Source: Trissonchulus latispiculum (Eukaryota; Nematoda; Enoplea; Enoplida; Ironidae). Taken from it: DNA of 64,000 bases. The stretch spans positions 1 to 64,000 of the forward strand of contig JASAND010008447.1 of the NCBI GenBank assembly GCA_030248195.1, written 5' to 3'. The notes under the pieces were generated by a model that was not told the origin of the DNA, did no database searches, and saw nothing but the letters and a program-made list of their open reading frames with translations. A program made the translations under genes and the position numbers. Of the stretch, positions 10,753-23,005 are shown piece after piece. The first letter of the stretch is position 1. The number at the start of each line of letters is the position of its first letter.

Positions 10753-13250
10753 GAAAACGTGTTTTTCTTGTATTTGGAGTCAAACTAGACCCATTTTAAG
10801 GCAGAAATAAGCATTTTTGGACAAATTGAAATTTTAGCTTGAAATGGCACCATGTCCGATTTTGACCCCTTGGACCTCCCATAACAGATCGAACCCAGGT
10901 AAAACCTATACCAATTTAATCTATCTATCACTGTCTAATGTTAAAATTCCTTCATGGTTAGATGTTTGACACTGGAAACGGCTGAAAATGCGATTTTTGG
11001 CATTAAAATGAAAAATTGGAGGGGGGAGGGGTTCTTTGGGAGGGGTGAAGTGTCCAGCGAGGGCCCGTAAAGAATGTTGGGAGTAAAGCTAAAGCACCCG
11101 AAACCATTCTACAAATAGCGCACTTTTTAGCATGTTTTTACAGAACAATTTTGAAAAATCTTCGCTCCCCCCCCAAAATGACTCGACATCGAGGGCCCCC
11201 TCAAGAAAAATTCCCTAGAATAAGCCCAGAAACCTCCCACTACCCCCCTCAAACCTCCCCCAAAAATTTTTTCTATTTTTATCCAAAAAATCGCATTTTG
11301 CCATTGCTAACGCCAAGAAACACGCAACCATGATGTAATTTTAACATTAGAGGGGGTTTTAAACTCGATAACTTGATTGACAACGTGTTTCTATCTAGAA
11401 AAAATAAGGTCAATATTGAGTCAAAAAGTACATAAAACGGTTAAAAACGTGTCTCTCGCAATAATGTATATATACTTTAAGCCAAAAATTTGGACATTTT
11501 TGAAAAATCTTGCAAACATTATCCTAAAAACACAAATTTTTAGCAAACTTTGCACGCCTTCGGCGCAACTATCCCGCCAAGTTGAAGGGGGGGGGGACCG
11601 CGGGGCGCGGGCCCCAAAAGGTTTTAGGGATGGTTAGGAAAAGACCCCCCAAAACCTACCCGCAAGTTATATATATATATATATATACCTATGCTTCCAC
11701 CCCACATCATAGTTTCACCGGAAATTTTGGTTGGGTGGGGGAGGGGAAGGGTAAGCTCTGGAAATTTGGTGGTCGACCCGCGAAATGTAGTGGGGGTATC
11801 CTCCCGAACCACCCCCCCCCCAATTAGGTAGGACCTAAGAAAATCAAAAAATGGCCTAAAAATGCAAAATTTTCTGTTACTTTTTAAACCACGGTTTTAA
11901 AGCGATTTTATGTCAAAATTTGAGAAAAATTTTTCAAAAATGACCATTTTTGGGAAAAATTGAACTAATTATTTGGCTCCAAAAAGGCCGGGGGGACTGG
12001 TTGGGTTGGGGTAGCCAAAAGTTGGGGGAGAGTAACTCAAAAATTCTTTGGGGTGGGGGGGCAAAATGGGGGTCGAAAGTTCGGGGGGCAAAGGGGGTCG
12101 ACAATTTTTGGGAGGCCACCATACTCCTCTGGTGGAACTATGCCCCAAATGCCCGGCCATACCAGCATAGGTGTAGACTTGGTTTGGGGCATAGGTGTGT
12201 TAGGGGAAGGGGGGTGGGGGGGACACCCCCCCCCCCACCAAAATGACAAATTTTGGCGATATCCCCCCAGATTTTCAGATTTTTGTTACCCCCGCCCCAG
12301 ATTTTTGGCCCAAAAGTGGCCAAAGATGGCATAAAATCGAAAATTTAGGGGGGTCCCCCCATCCTCCGTCGGAACCCCCCCCCCCAGATTTTTTGCCCAG
12401 CCACACTTTATGGTTTGGGGGGCTCTCACCCGGAATTTGGGGGATCTCTTTTTAGATCTCCCCCAAAACCCTCCCAAACCTCCTTCCAAATTTTTTTAAT
12501 GCCAAAAATCGCATTTTTAGCCATTGGTAATGCCAAAAAACATTCAACCATGAAGTAATGACATTAGACAGGGGTTTCAACTCGAAAACTTGATCATAGG
12601 TGTACCACCTGTTTGGGTTGGGGGGGGGGACTAAAAAGTCCAAATCTGGCTGGGGGGGGTCTCAAAAATCGGAAATTTTCAAAAAAAACTGTACCCAAAC
12701 TGTACCCAACTTTTTTTCAGCTAAAAATGGCCCTTTTTGGACATAAAATCGACTATTTTCGACATAAATCTAATAAAAAACCACTCGTATTGCGTTTTAA
12801 AACCTATTTCTTAGCGTTTTTTAACTGTTTCTAGACAATTTTTTCAAAGAATTTTTGAAAAATTGCAAAAATTTTTGCAAAAGTTTAGCATTTTTTCTCT
12901 TGTTTGGACCCCATTTTAGGGGGGGCGGGGGAGGGGGGTCTGAGCTCGGCTTGGGGGGGGGGAGTAGTCGAGGTCGGGTATGGGGGGTGGGGGGTCTGGC
13001 CTCTCCGTGGGGGGGTCTCACAGGGGGTAAACTGTAGCCTGGTTCACCTATGAACTTGATTGCCAACATCAACATGCTTCTAAGTCTAAATTAAGGTCAA
13101 TATTGAGCCAGAAAGTCCATAAAACCGTTAAAGACGTGTATTTCTCGCAATAATAAACACCTTAAGCCAAAGATTTGGACTTTTTTGAAAAATTTTGCAG
13201 GATTACCCTAAAAATATCCAATTTTTTCCCAATTTTCACTATGAAAGCAG
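10753..13250. repeat. degenerate repeat region, no gene
   Basis: AT-rich DNA with long G and C runs. About 10935-11005 is an inverted match of 11283-11352, a small foldback. About 11285-11570 is repeated directly at 12505-12594 plus 13053-13240 (shared AAGGTCAATATTGAG and TTTGGACATTTTTGAAAAAT-type words), interrupted by the element at 12595-13052. A short (TA)n lies at 11669-11687. Open frames here are Gly/Pro-rich translations of G/C runs. Confidence 0.7.
12595..13052. mobile_element. 458-bp hAT-like MITE, 8-bp TSD
   Basis: The direct repeat partner near 11370 shows the uninterrupted sequence, with AACTTGAT once. Here AACTTGAT occurs at 12587-12594 and again at 13053-13060, flanking an element that begins CATAGGTGTACC and ends GGTTCACCTATG. 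Inverted ends and an 8-bp duplication are typical of the hAT superfamily. The interior is G-rich with no coding sequence. Confidence 0.75.
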
Positions 13251-13930
13251 ATCCGATCGAACCACCCAAATATGATTACTCAATACAAGCCAGAACATAG
13301 TCAAAGGAACAAAACGAGTAACGTCTGGACTAACCTTCATTTTCTACAGCCGCCAGAGGTTTTATACTCTTACATTACCTACAAACACTTTACGGACATA
13401 GTAAAGAACACCGTAATATTTTAAATAAAACACGGTGACACATCAACAAAATTGAGTTTTTCTATAGATATATCATTAAGCACAGAATAGATGCAACATT
13501 TTGTTTTTGAGTTGTCTGACCTACTGACTAAAATATTCTGCTGAATTACTGAAATTGCTGCTTAAACTAAAAAATTAAATGGATTTAACTGATGAAATTA
13601 AATGTATTCGGTCGTAACTCGTAGCTACTTAAATTCAATTAAGAATCCTCCCCATCGAATAAAAGTTAACACTAGGAGCATTCATTTGTAAGGCTATATT
13701 TATCTGTATCGCTGAATTTTATGGTATAAGTTGTACACCATGATGCACCTGGTTGTGACCTGTATTGTAGACAGTTGCGGCTGAACCCGAATCTGGAAAC
13801 AGGAATTCGTCGGGTCGGGACCAACATTTGGGATGTTTCGGCTGTAGCCCTTACAACAGCAGCGTCGTTCAACGACCGAATCATGCCATGCCAATGAGAC
13901 CTCGGCATAGTTCCGTGTGGAATAAGCAAT
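13251..13930. other. non-coding stretch with a GC-rich island
   Basis: Mostly AT-rich with no exon signals I can support. About 13735-13925 is clearly more GC-rich and open on the minus strand in two frames for 64-85 codons. It could be a fragment of a SINE or LINE tail, but I could not match it to a family. Confidence 0.5.
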
Positions 13931-13934
13931 TTAA

Positions 13935-14812
13935 GGTGCTGGTTTCCTTTCGGTTATTATCTCGCCTAGAGGCGAGATACTTGTGATCGTTTGAGTCTCC
14001 TTTTGAACTGTTTTCGCCGATTGATGAAAATACACCATATGCACACTGCAGGGCTCATTAGCTTGCTGTTTTTGTAAGAGGGGGCTATGATTGAAACACT
14101 GCTGCACCTTAACTTGTTCTTTGATCGAGCATTTTACATACTATAAGTATACCACCAAAGCCGTTGTCAATGATTGCTTAAACATTTTTAATAAAAAACA
14201 GTATCAAAAGTTCTATTTTCTTTCGTTAAAATCGTTCGAACAAGACCCCCGTTGGTTGTGATTGTGAAATAGAAAGTTGCGAGTTTTATTGCAATATGCA
14301 AATTAGCCTTCATCTTTCTTGCTGTCAGTTATAATTGCCACTTGTGGAGTTCAGCAGCAAGGAAACAATAGTTGGCGTCTTAGAAAGGAACTAGTCAAGT
14401 GTACTCTTGGTCTAAGCGATATTTTACCATATTGTGTCTAAATAACAGACACTGGCTGTCGGCAATTGAAAAGCACCAGCCAACCATTCTAGCTGTTTGC
14501 ACTCGCCTGCTTACTAGAAATTGAGGTGACATTTAGTACACACATTTAATGGTCTTACAAGCTATCGAACAGCAGTGTGTTCTCTGCTTCTCAGCGGCGA
14601 GATAATGCCCCTTTTAGGGGCCCACTTGTTTTTCATTCTTTCACGGCTTTAATCCTGTACTAAACTAAGAATAACTGAATAAGTAATTTTCGTGCTTTTT
14701 AATGTGGTAGTAGCGCTTTCTAAGTAGTCTTTGGATTTGAAGCAATCTTGACAAAATTAAACCTAAAGTCTAACTAAAAATTCTTGGAACTGAACTGTGA
14801 GCGCTTGTCCTG
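13935..14812. mobile_element. remnant of the GGTGCTGG / TTAA element family
   Basis: The end TTAAGGTGCTGGTTTCCTTT at 13932-13951 matches the terminus of the element at 24189. A word near 14645-14705 (GGCTTTAATCC, TTTTCGTGCTTTTTAA) matches that element's interior. A reversed end-like string (GCTGCACCTTAA) lies at about 14101-14112. The copy is broken or rearranged; its right limit is uncertain. Confidence 0.45.
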
Positions 14813-14869
14813 AGTTAACCTTTGAAGTTAGTCTATATAAAGTATATATATATTTTTAGAAACCGCAAG

Positions 14870-15400
14870 AGGAGGAGAATCGGGTAAAACCATCATATCC
14901 GGTCTATATCCGGTTACCGGATGCCAAATCGATAAAAACTTCGGATTCGGAAAGAGAATGCTAATTAATACAAACTCTAGCATACTGGTCCTTGGTCCAA
15001 GACATCTCCGAAAATCAGGTCACATCCGGACCATGTCCGGTAACCGGATGTCTAGGTCACAAAAACTGAACAGTAAGATGGGTAGGTCATACAGTTTTGC
15101 AGTTACGAAATTAGTCTATATATGAAGATTTGTCCAATTTTGACCAAAATTGCGTGATTTATGGTCGTATCCGGTGCGAAAAAACGGAAAAATCGGTTTA
15201 TCCGGTCTGGTGCTCGGAATCGCCGATAAAAAATGTTAGTTTTTGGCACAATGAATATTTGGGAGACTATATACTTTTATTTTACCGGTGTCAAAGTAAT
15301 CGAATATCCGGTCGATTTCAGGTTCTGAGCTTTGAAATTTGAGATTTCATGGGCTATTATCTCAGTATCCGGTTGGTCCGGAAGTCAAATCATTTCATAG
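14870..15400. repeat. ATCCGGT/ACCGGAT-rich stretch
   Basis: The word TATCCGGT or its complement ACCGGAT recurs many times, including near-palindromes around 14909 and 15038. There is no gene. It is probably an old repeat. Confidence 0.5.
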
Positions 15401-16046
15401 AAAGGATATTTCGTCTATCCCTAACAAACATCAACCTCAAATAATTATGGAGTTTTAAAAATAGTTCAAAAATAACTTATATGGCATGCGACAAAGCTAA
15501 GCGTATAGGATCAAATCTCATGTCCTCATGTTACTAAAAATTGCTGATTTTTTAGCAAATGTTAGCGGTTTTTTCAAGAAATTTCTTGAAAATCGCTAAA
15601 AATTTTCATTTTTTAGTACATAATTTGTGGTCAAAACGTTAAAAATTCGCTATTTTACTAATCTTGGAGCAGACCCCCTTAAAATTTTGGAATTTTTCAG
15701 GCGAAGACCCCTCGACGAGGTCGTGGCAGACCCCCCCAGAATCGGATCCCGTATTAATGTATGGATATGTTCCATGCTCAGGCAAATTCTTTGTTTCCGG
15801 AAAAACGCTATAGTAGGAAGCACATAAAATATACAAATTTTAGCAATATGCTAAAAAAACGTAAAGCTTATTCTTATGGAAGGATCGTTTTCCTATGCTG
15901 TTCCCTTGGTCAGCAGGCACTGGTATATATGGGTAGGAACCCAGGCGACATAAGCTATGTATATATCCCTTTTTGTGTATCTTTGAAATTTCAGTATATT
16001 TGTCTCTCAAGCGATCTTAACATATCCAACAAGCTACTTCAGTTAG
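15401..16046. other. non-coding, nothing recognised
   Basis: AT-rich, with a C-rich patch around 15670-15745. It lies immediately upstream of the LINE fragment. An in-frame stop at 16044 closes the reverse-transcriptase frame on this side. Confidence 0.6.
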
Positions 16047-17869
16047 TTCGCATATATTTTTAATGATTTTCTATATGGAAGGCAGTTTTCCAATCTTTCC
16101 TATTTAAGAGCTGTTGACCCTGACTTTTCTGAGCAATCCGTTTATGAATTCATTAAAAAGGCGAAAAATAAGCGAAGCTTTGGCTGTGACCAGTTACCAC
16201 AGTTTTTTCTTAAAAAGCTTGCAATTTCTATTTGTAAACCGTTAGCGATTACATTTCGAGTTTCCTATGTTACTGGAAAAATTCCAACCGAATGGAAAAT
16301 TGCTAAAATTAAACCAATATTTAAAAAGGGGAATCGTTCTTTGGTGAGTAATTATAGACCCATCAGCTTGCTGTGCGTCTGTAATAAATTTATGGAAGCA
16401 ATTTTGTGTGATGTTCTAAAAAGGTTTCTTAAAGTCAACAAACTAATAACTGCAGAGCAATTTGGGTTTCTGCCTGGCCGCTCTACAGTCCTACAACTCT
16501 TAAAATGTTTCGAAGACTGGACGGCTGCACTTGATAACGGGAATTTTATAGATATAATTTATATGGACATTGCTAAAGCTTTCGGCAGTGTACCACACTC
16601 TAAATTAACTGAAAAGGTAAAATCGTTAGGTGTTTCTCAACGTTTCTATTTATGGCTATGTGATTATTTAACCGATCGTAAACAGTATGTCGAAATTGGA
16701 TCAGCTTTATCCTCCTACAGGAATGTTCTATCGGGAGTCCCTCAGGGGAGCATTTTAGGCCCTGTTCTTTTTTTATATACATTAATGATCTTGCATCAGA
16801 AATAGATCACTCATCCTTAAAATTGTTTGCAGATGACTCCAAACTGTATTTTGCTTTCTCTAAACACTTTGGCACACAGCTACTGCAGTTAGATCTGCTG
16901 CGACTTGAACGCTGGTTCAAGAATATGCAGCTTAAAATAGCCGCACAAAAATGTGTAGTCCTGCATTTGGGTAGAAATAACCCGTGCCACAGGTATTATA
17001 TCAATAACACTGAGATTACTATAGGTGATAATGTTCGAGATCTTGGCATCATTGTAACTAACGACCTAAAAAGCCACCGTCACTGCTCTAAGCTTGCCAC
17101 TGATGGTATGCGCTTGGTACATTTTATATTTCGAAGCTTTGTCTCCAGGAAAACTGAGTTTTTGATAAAACTTTATAATATCTATATTCGCCCCAAATTG
17201 GAATATGCTTCTGAAATATGGAACCCCCACTATTTAGATGATATCGACTTAATTGAAAGGGTTCAAAAGCTTTTTACAAGAAAATTACCTGGTATGTCTG
17301 CAATTCCGTACCCTGAACGGTTGGTTAAATTGGGTATAAAAAGCCTCGAAGAACGAAGACTTTTTAAGGATTTAGTTCTAACATATAGAATTTTGAATAA
17401 TGAACTCGATATTTCTGCAGACAATTTTTTCGCACGGTCAGATGTAACTAACACTAGGGGCCATAATTTAAAATTATATCACAAAAGATCGCGCTTGGAC
17501 GTAAGAAAGTATTTTCTGTCTAATAGAATTGTGCCTATATGGAATTCATTACCGAACTCCGTAATCAACAGTGAAAATTCAGCTATTTTTAAACGTAGTT
17601 TGCAAACAGTTTCTTTAACCAAATATTTGAGAGGACGCACTAGTAGCCAACTCTGGCTCTGTGTGATCCCTTGCTTTGCAATATGTATGTCAATTGTTAA
17701 TTTTATAACGGTCTGCTGCTGTTCAGTGATATTAACTCTTCTATATCTATGTGTATTGCACTGGCATAATAATAATAAAGTCTGCGGAGAGCAGCATCTA
17801 TCGGGTCTCCTTTTGTACCCAACAATGCTAAGCCAAATACAAAATACAAAAAATTACTACAACAGCTAG
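16047..17869 (+). pseudogene. 5'-truncated, frameshifted CR1/Jockey-type LINE reverse transcriptase
   Basis: Reads as the reverse-transcriptase half of a non-LTR retrotransposon ORF2. Visible motifs are NYRPISLL (about 16350), QFGFLPGRST (16458), the motif A region YMDIAKAF (16554), SGVPQGSILGPVLF (16731) and FADD (16826), followed by the C-terminal stretch with LEYASEIWNPHY and SLEERRL. No endonuclease domain is present, so the copy is 5' truncated, as is common for LINEs. A 1-base loss in the T-run near 16768-16778 breaks the frame before YINDL/FADD. The residue after KAF is G where D is usual. AATAAA at 17775 and an AAATAC-type tail (17834-17853) mark the 3' end; the last codons probably read into the tail. 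The copy is dead. CR1, Jockey and L2-type elements cannot be separated by eye. Confidence 0.9.
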
Positions 17870-17999
17870 AAACCGAATAGTTAGAAGCTCTTTGACAAGT
17901 TTTAGATATTTTTGTAAGCTGCAAAACGAGCTATAGAACGTTCTAGGGTTTCGGCTTTATGGATTGCTGGAATTTTGACTTGCAGCGCTATGGACTTCT

Positions 18000-18129
18000 G
18001 GGGCCGATGTTATCAAAGTATAAACCTGGGTTAAATCGCAAGTCCTGGTTAACTTTGCTATTTTTAGCACATGAAATAAACCTGGGTTTAGGACTTAACC
18101 CGGGTTTAGGCGTTGATAACATCGGCCCC
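18000..18129. mobile_element. 130-bp MITE, PIF/Harbinger-like
   Basis: GGGCCGATGTTATCAA at the left is matched in reverse by TTGATAACATCGGCCC at the right. CTG flanks both sides, and a 3-bp duplication is typical of PIF/Harbinger elements. The interior repeats AACCTGGGTTTA-type words. A diverged relative lies at 23337-23441. Confidence 0.7.
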
Positions 18130-19344
18130 TGAAGTTTTGCTGGCAGCGCTATGAATTACCAATTTTACTGTTCGCAGTGTTATGGATTACTGATGTTTTG
18201 AACTGCAGTGCTAAGGATTACTGTTCCTATATAATAGGCTTGAAGTCATTACTTATTAAAATGGATTATGGGAATTATTAGTGGTGGAGGGTTATGGATT
18301 ATATATTTTTAAAATTTAGACTATTGATGAAGATAAATTCGCCTGTACAGAGCTCGGTGAGTTGTGAAAGTGAATTTGGTTTGATGGTGCTGGTCGGGTT
18401 CGTGTATTTTTGGGAATTGTCGTTGAAATTTATTAAAATTTGCTACAATTACATCTTTTAGCCTAGAAAACATTTTAGAAAAGTCGTGGCGTAAATATAT
18501 GAATTTTGGAGAAATTAGATTTAATCCGCCATAACTTGCACTACGGCGGCCTTACACAGACGAACTTATAGTCATTCGAATCCTCTTACCAAGACCTACA
18601 ACTTTGCTCTATAGAGTATTCATCGATTCCATATGGTTTAACTGATACCAGCGAAAATTGATTTTCAAGGACCAAAACTGACCATTTTTGGAAAAAATCG
18701 AATATTGCACGGTTTCGACAGTTTCAACAGCACTGATCCGTCAGTTGAATATTGTCCATATTTGTACTCCCAAAGGACATGTTATGCCCAATGGAGAGCT
18801 CTCTGCGGCATCTCTTCCTACGCACAGCAAAGAAAATGTGAATGTTTGAAAATCGCAACTAGATTGTTTTGAACATGGATTTCTCTCAACTCACGCAACC
18901 GAATAGAAGACGGCTTTAGATACGTATTTTTGGGACAATTGCCGAGAGCTAATTTTCATAGTTTCGCGTTTTGTCTTTCTGTTCGAGGGAAACAAGCGTC
19001 CAAACTTGAAAATTTTGAAGAAAATCAGACAAAATTTACATTTTTCTCAAAATCTTGAGCTTAAAACAATTTCAGCAAACATAGCTTTCGGGAATACGTT
19101 TCTTTTGAAGCCTGAAATGGTCGCTTTTCTTTAGCCTTCCCACACTTTGAGGAATCCATGATTAAAAATTGTTTTCTTGTTATCGCATGTTCAAGTCCAA
19201 AAATTGAATAGACAGCTGTACTTTACCTAGTTGTATCAAGCACATTCTAAGCTTTAAAATGATATAAAAATTATTGTTTAACTCTGAGGATTGAGCAAAA
19301 ATTACAGTCTTTCAAAATTTGCTGCAAATATCCGAACCAACACC
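18130..19344. other. non-coding; probable older TTAA-family element at right
   Basis: No gene. The right edge reads AACACC then TTAA, the end signature of the GGTGSTGG family, and interior words resemble the elements at 24189 and 53089. Its left end could not be found. Confidence 0.45.
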
Positions 19345-19348
19345 TTAA

Positions 19349-20333
19349 GGTGGTGATTCGCTTTGGTCACATAAAGTTTGCACCATTGTTACTCATTCAT
19401 TACTTGGAGTTAGAAGCCATTTTTATATCAAAATGTAGCTTGACAATTTCTGTTTTTAATGCATGCCACGGAACTAATGTTGCTTTTATAAAATATTTTT
19501 AACACGTTTTAGAAGAAGTATAATTTTCCAGAATTTTTGCAGGCTCAAGTAAATTTTTTCGCGAGACATCGGTTAGATCATTCGATACCTCCATCAAATA
19601 GCTGGGGACGATTTTTTATTTATTGTGAAATCGCTCTTCGTTATAGAGGAATAAGCTGAAATGTGTGCGTAACCGGTATTTTGCCTACTTTTTCCAACTT
19701 TGTCAAGCGATTACTTTAGCTAGAAAGCAGCAATCGGGGCAATTAAAAAATCGTCCCTGGGTATATTTGTGCAGAACACATTTGTTCAGTAGCAGCCCTC
19801 CACCTTGCATGATGAATGCTCCACAATCTTTGGAAAAAATTGGTCGTGTTTTTGCAAAAACTACATTTGTTATGATAGCAGCCTGCAGGATAGCAGTGGG
19901 AAGACGATCATGCGTCGGATAATTTGTCCCTGTGAGACCTTCAGATCGACGCCCTTAGTTTGATTTTACGGCCTGCGTAGTTCAAGAAAAATTGGATAAT
20001 TTGATTTCTGCAAAAATGACAAGTTTTTGACGCCAAAACAAGAACATCGGCTATATCTCACGGTAGAGAAAAGCTAGAAACTTACTTTAAAAAGCAAAAA
20101 TGTGAAGCTCACTGAGATCTTTCGAATGAATATAGTCATAACTGTATAGCAGCTGCCAAACGTTCAGAAATTGGGAAAAACCACTCTGACCGGAAATCTC
20201 GAATTTTTGAATCGGGATTGCATTGAGGGTGTTAGAACGCTAAAAGAACTTATTTCGGAAAGTTTCATCAAATTTCATCTTGATTTACGCCGCCAAAGAA
20301 CAATATGTGCCCAAAGAGAATCACATCACCACC
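19349..20333. mobile_element. TTAA-target element, GGTGGTG ends (985 bp)
   Basis: Bounded by TTAA at 19345-19348 and 20334-20337. The left end GGTGGTGATTCG is mirrored by CACATCACCACC on the right. There is no open frame of note, so it is non-autonomous. It abuts similar elements on both sides. Confidence 0.7.
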
Positions 20334-20339
20334 TTAAAA

Positions 20340-21010
20340 GGTGGTGGTATCGTTTTCCGTATTTTGGAAGATCACGTTCGCGAAAGTAACCCAAAATATC
20401 TGAAACTTTCAGAACACACTACTTTGGTGTTCGTGAACACAATAGCGACAGTTCCGTAGTCTTTGCGTGAAAATTTTAAAATTATCAATTTTTGAGTTTC
20501 TTACATAGATTGTCTGAAATTAGCCAAAACCATATTTAATCGAAAGACCCCGATAAACGGCATAACTTTCCAGAATGGAAATTCGTACTATTACGGAGGG
20601 CCGTTTTCCTTGGTTTTGGTTAAAACATTCCCAGTTTCGAGAAAATTTAGTGAGAAGTTTAAAAATTTAGTGTCTCCATTCATTTTACGAATTTTCTCAA
20701 CCGTTAAGTGACACTGAGCGAAACCCCAAAAAACGTCCCTCGGCGCATGTGTCCTCTGTATGATAGCGCAAAAAGAAATTTTGTCTGGTTCCGCAGTTTT
20801 GAAAAATCGATGTTCGAAAATATTTGGACTATATTTAGCTGTTATGTCGGAAAATGTTTGCTAATTTTACAAATTTCGTAAGCTCATGTGAATGTCCAGA
20901 TTATAAGCTTTAAAACAATGTATAAAGCTCTTTCCAACTCCCATAATTGCGAAAGTTATAGCGTTTTAAAAAATCACTACAAAAGCACTGCACAAAAGGA
21001 TACCACCACC
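20340..21010. mobile_element. TTAA-target element, GGTGGTGGTATC ends (671 bp)
   Basis: Starts GGTGGTGGTATCG and ends GGATACCACCACC, then TTAA at 21011-21014. Its right third (GTATAAAGCTCTTTCCAACT, GCACTGCACAAAAGGAT) matches the elements at 24189, 31838 and 53089. The left TTAA is altered to TTAAAA. Confidence 0.75.
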
Positions 21011-21014
21011 TTAA

Positions 21015-22410
21015 GTAGAGGTTGATGCTTTGTTTAGTGGCTGTGAAAATCCAACGGTGACAAATCTAATCTCTACACCATTTCGCATACCTTAAGATAA
21101 CCTAAAAACTGAACCTTGGCTTACGCGAAAACATACCCAAACCTAATATTACTTCGATCGGTCAGACAAATTTTGACACTCGGGGGGTGCAAAATGGTAC
21201 AGACCCCACTTCGTATTAGCTGATCTTCGTAGTTAACAAAATGAGCAGATTAGACTAATCCGCTGGCCTACTCTTTCCTGCCTATCTGACATGAAGCAAG
21301 AAACTGTTTATTTCAAAAGCAAACAAAAGAAAAACAGGAAATAACCATACTGACTATTTTCCAAATTATGCTGCTGTTATACAAATTGGTCAATGGACAA
21401 AAGGTCAATTAAAATCTGACCAAAGTACAGAAAGCGAAATTAAATTTCTTTGAAATTTCTTTGTTTCACAAAAGAACCTGAAGGTATGTAGTTACAATAA
21501 CAAATATTTAAATATATATACGTAAATACCACAATACCAAATTTCTTTCGGTCAAGACAAGATAAGAAATTTCAAGCAATTTAAAAGGAAAAGCGTTTCA
21601 TGTCTCGAATGACCAATTGTTGAGTATATATATTTAAGAAAAGCTAATACCATAGAATATTTTACGAAACAGGTCCCATCTTATTGATTTTGAAACGTTA
21701 AAGTTATTATTAGTTTTGATAAGAAAAATCTAATAAAGATTCAAAATCCTATTGTTTTGCCGCTTTTCTGCAACTGGCTGTTATACAATTGCAAATTTTT
21801 TGTGCTCGAATGTCTGCTATCATGCAGCGCCATAAAGAATTGCTTTCAACACTTTCGTCAGACATTAACAAACCGACAAGTACAATTGCGAAGACAGACA
21901 CAGCAACGCTTTGGTCATAGGATATAGGTTACACGGTTTATAGTATCTGAGGGTCATCTGACCCTTAATGTGTTATAAGATGTAAATGTTTGACTCAAGT
22001 GCTTATGACATCCAAGAATTTGTCTGACCTCCAGAAACAAATATTAAGTGGCTTTCGTAAAAATTCGAATGCTGGCGTAGATTAGGAAAAACTCTAAAAC
22101 GGGCACGCAATCAGAAAACTGTTTTAAATTTAAAATTTCAGAGGTTAGCAAGAAAGTGATATCTCAATCAAATTCACAATTAAGCATAAAAAACAAGGTA
22201 GAACAGTAAAGATAAGTGCAATCAGATAAGCAGCTCAGTGAATAACATGGAATTAACATGGCGAAGAAAAACAGAAAATATGAAATACAACTACAACAAT
22301 GGAAGCCAAACGTTTAACCACCACACTAACCATGCATAAGCCAGAAATTGAAAATTTTCAAATGCCATTTTGCTGACTATTCAATTTTTGTTTCAAAGAG
22401 CATTGGAGCC
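21015..22410. other. non-coding AT-rich sequence
   Basis: No exon, transposon end or tandem repeat that I can support. A CGGGGGGTGC string lies near 21181. Confidence 0.6.
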
Positions 22411-23005
22411 GGCCGGGCTTATTCTATAGAATGCTTTCTAGGAGCAGGGGAACTTCTGCCCTCATCCCAAAAGTCCGATGGGCAATGAATCTGCTGAATG
22501 AGTGGCTGAAGATTTTACCTACAAAAAATATGCTAGAAACAGCGCTAGTATTCTGGCATACACACTGTATAATTTTGCTTTATCTCAAAACCAGGTAGAT
22601 TTAATGGCCAAAACGGCAAAGACTGAGTACAAGTCTCCGGCAACCCAGGAAAAATTTGGCCTGCTGAACGAAAGGGCAAAATTTGGTTCCAAAAGGGGCA
22701 TCCTCTGCTTTGCGGGAGTATTGGGGGCTTGGGCGAATTTGGGATAAGATTATTTAACGGGGTTCCCATCAGACATGTGCAGGAGGGGAAGCTTTGGAAG
22801 AGGTGAACCGGCGGACGAAGGGCGCCGAAAAACCGGATTTTTCCGGTTTTTTGCCCAAAAAACCGGAAAAATTCGGATTCTGGGGTGGGGGGGGGTGAGG
22901 GATCCCTCTGGGGGGTGAGCTCCAGGTCTGGGGGGTGTGAAAACCTTCAAACCCCCCAAGCACATGTATGGTTCCCACCCACCTCCACTAGAATAAGCCC
23001 AGGCC
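22411..23005. mobile_element. G-rich TIR element, GGCTTATTCTA ends (~595 bp)
   Basis: The left end GGCCGGGCTTATTCTA is mirrored by CTAGAATAAGCCCAGGCC on the right. The interior has CCGGATTTTTCCGG/CCGGAAAAATTCGG words and G runs at 22884-22935. It is related in end sequence and composition to the elements at 46270 and 55988. The target-site duplication is unclear. Confidence 0.6.

Noticed and set aside
11582..13075. Gly/Pro-rich frames around 11582-13075, 2733-3352 and 46277-46710
   Set aside because: Translations of G/C homopolymer runs in non-coding elements.
22502..22747. 81-codon frame at 22502-22747
   Set aside because: Spans the edge and interior of a TIR element, with no recognisable domain or splice context.
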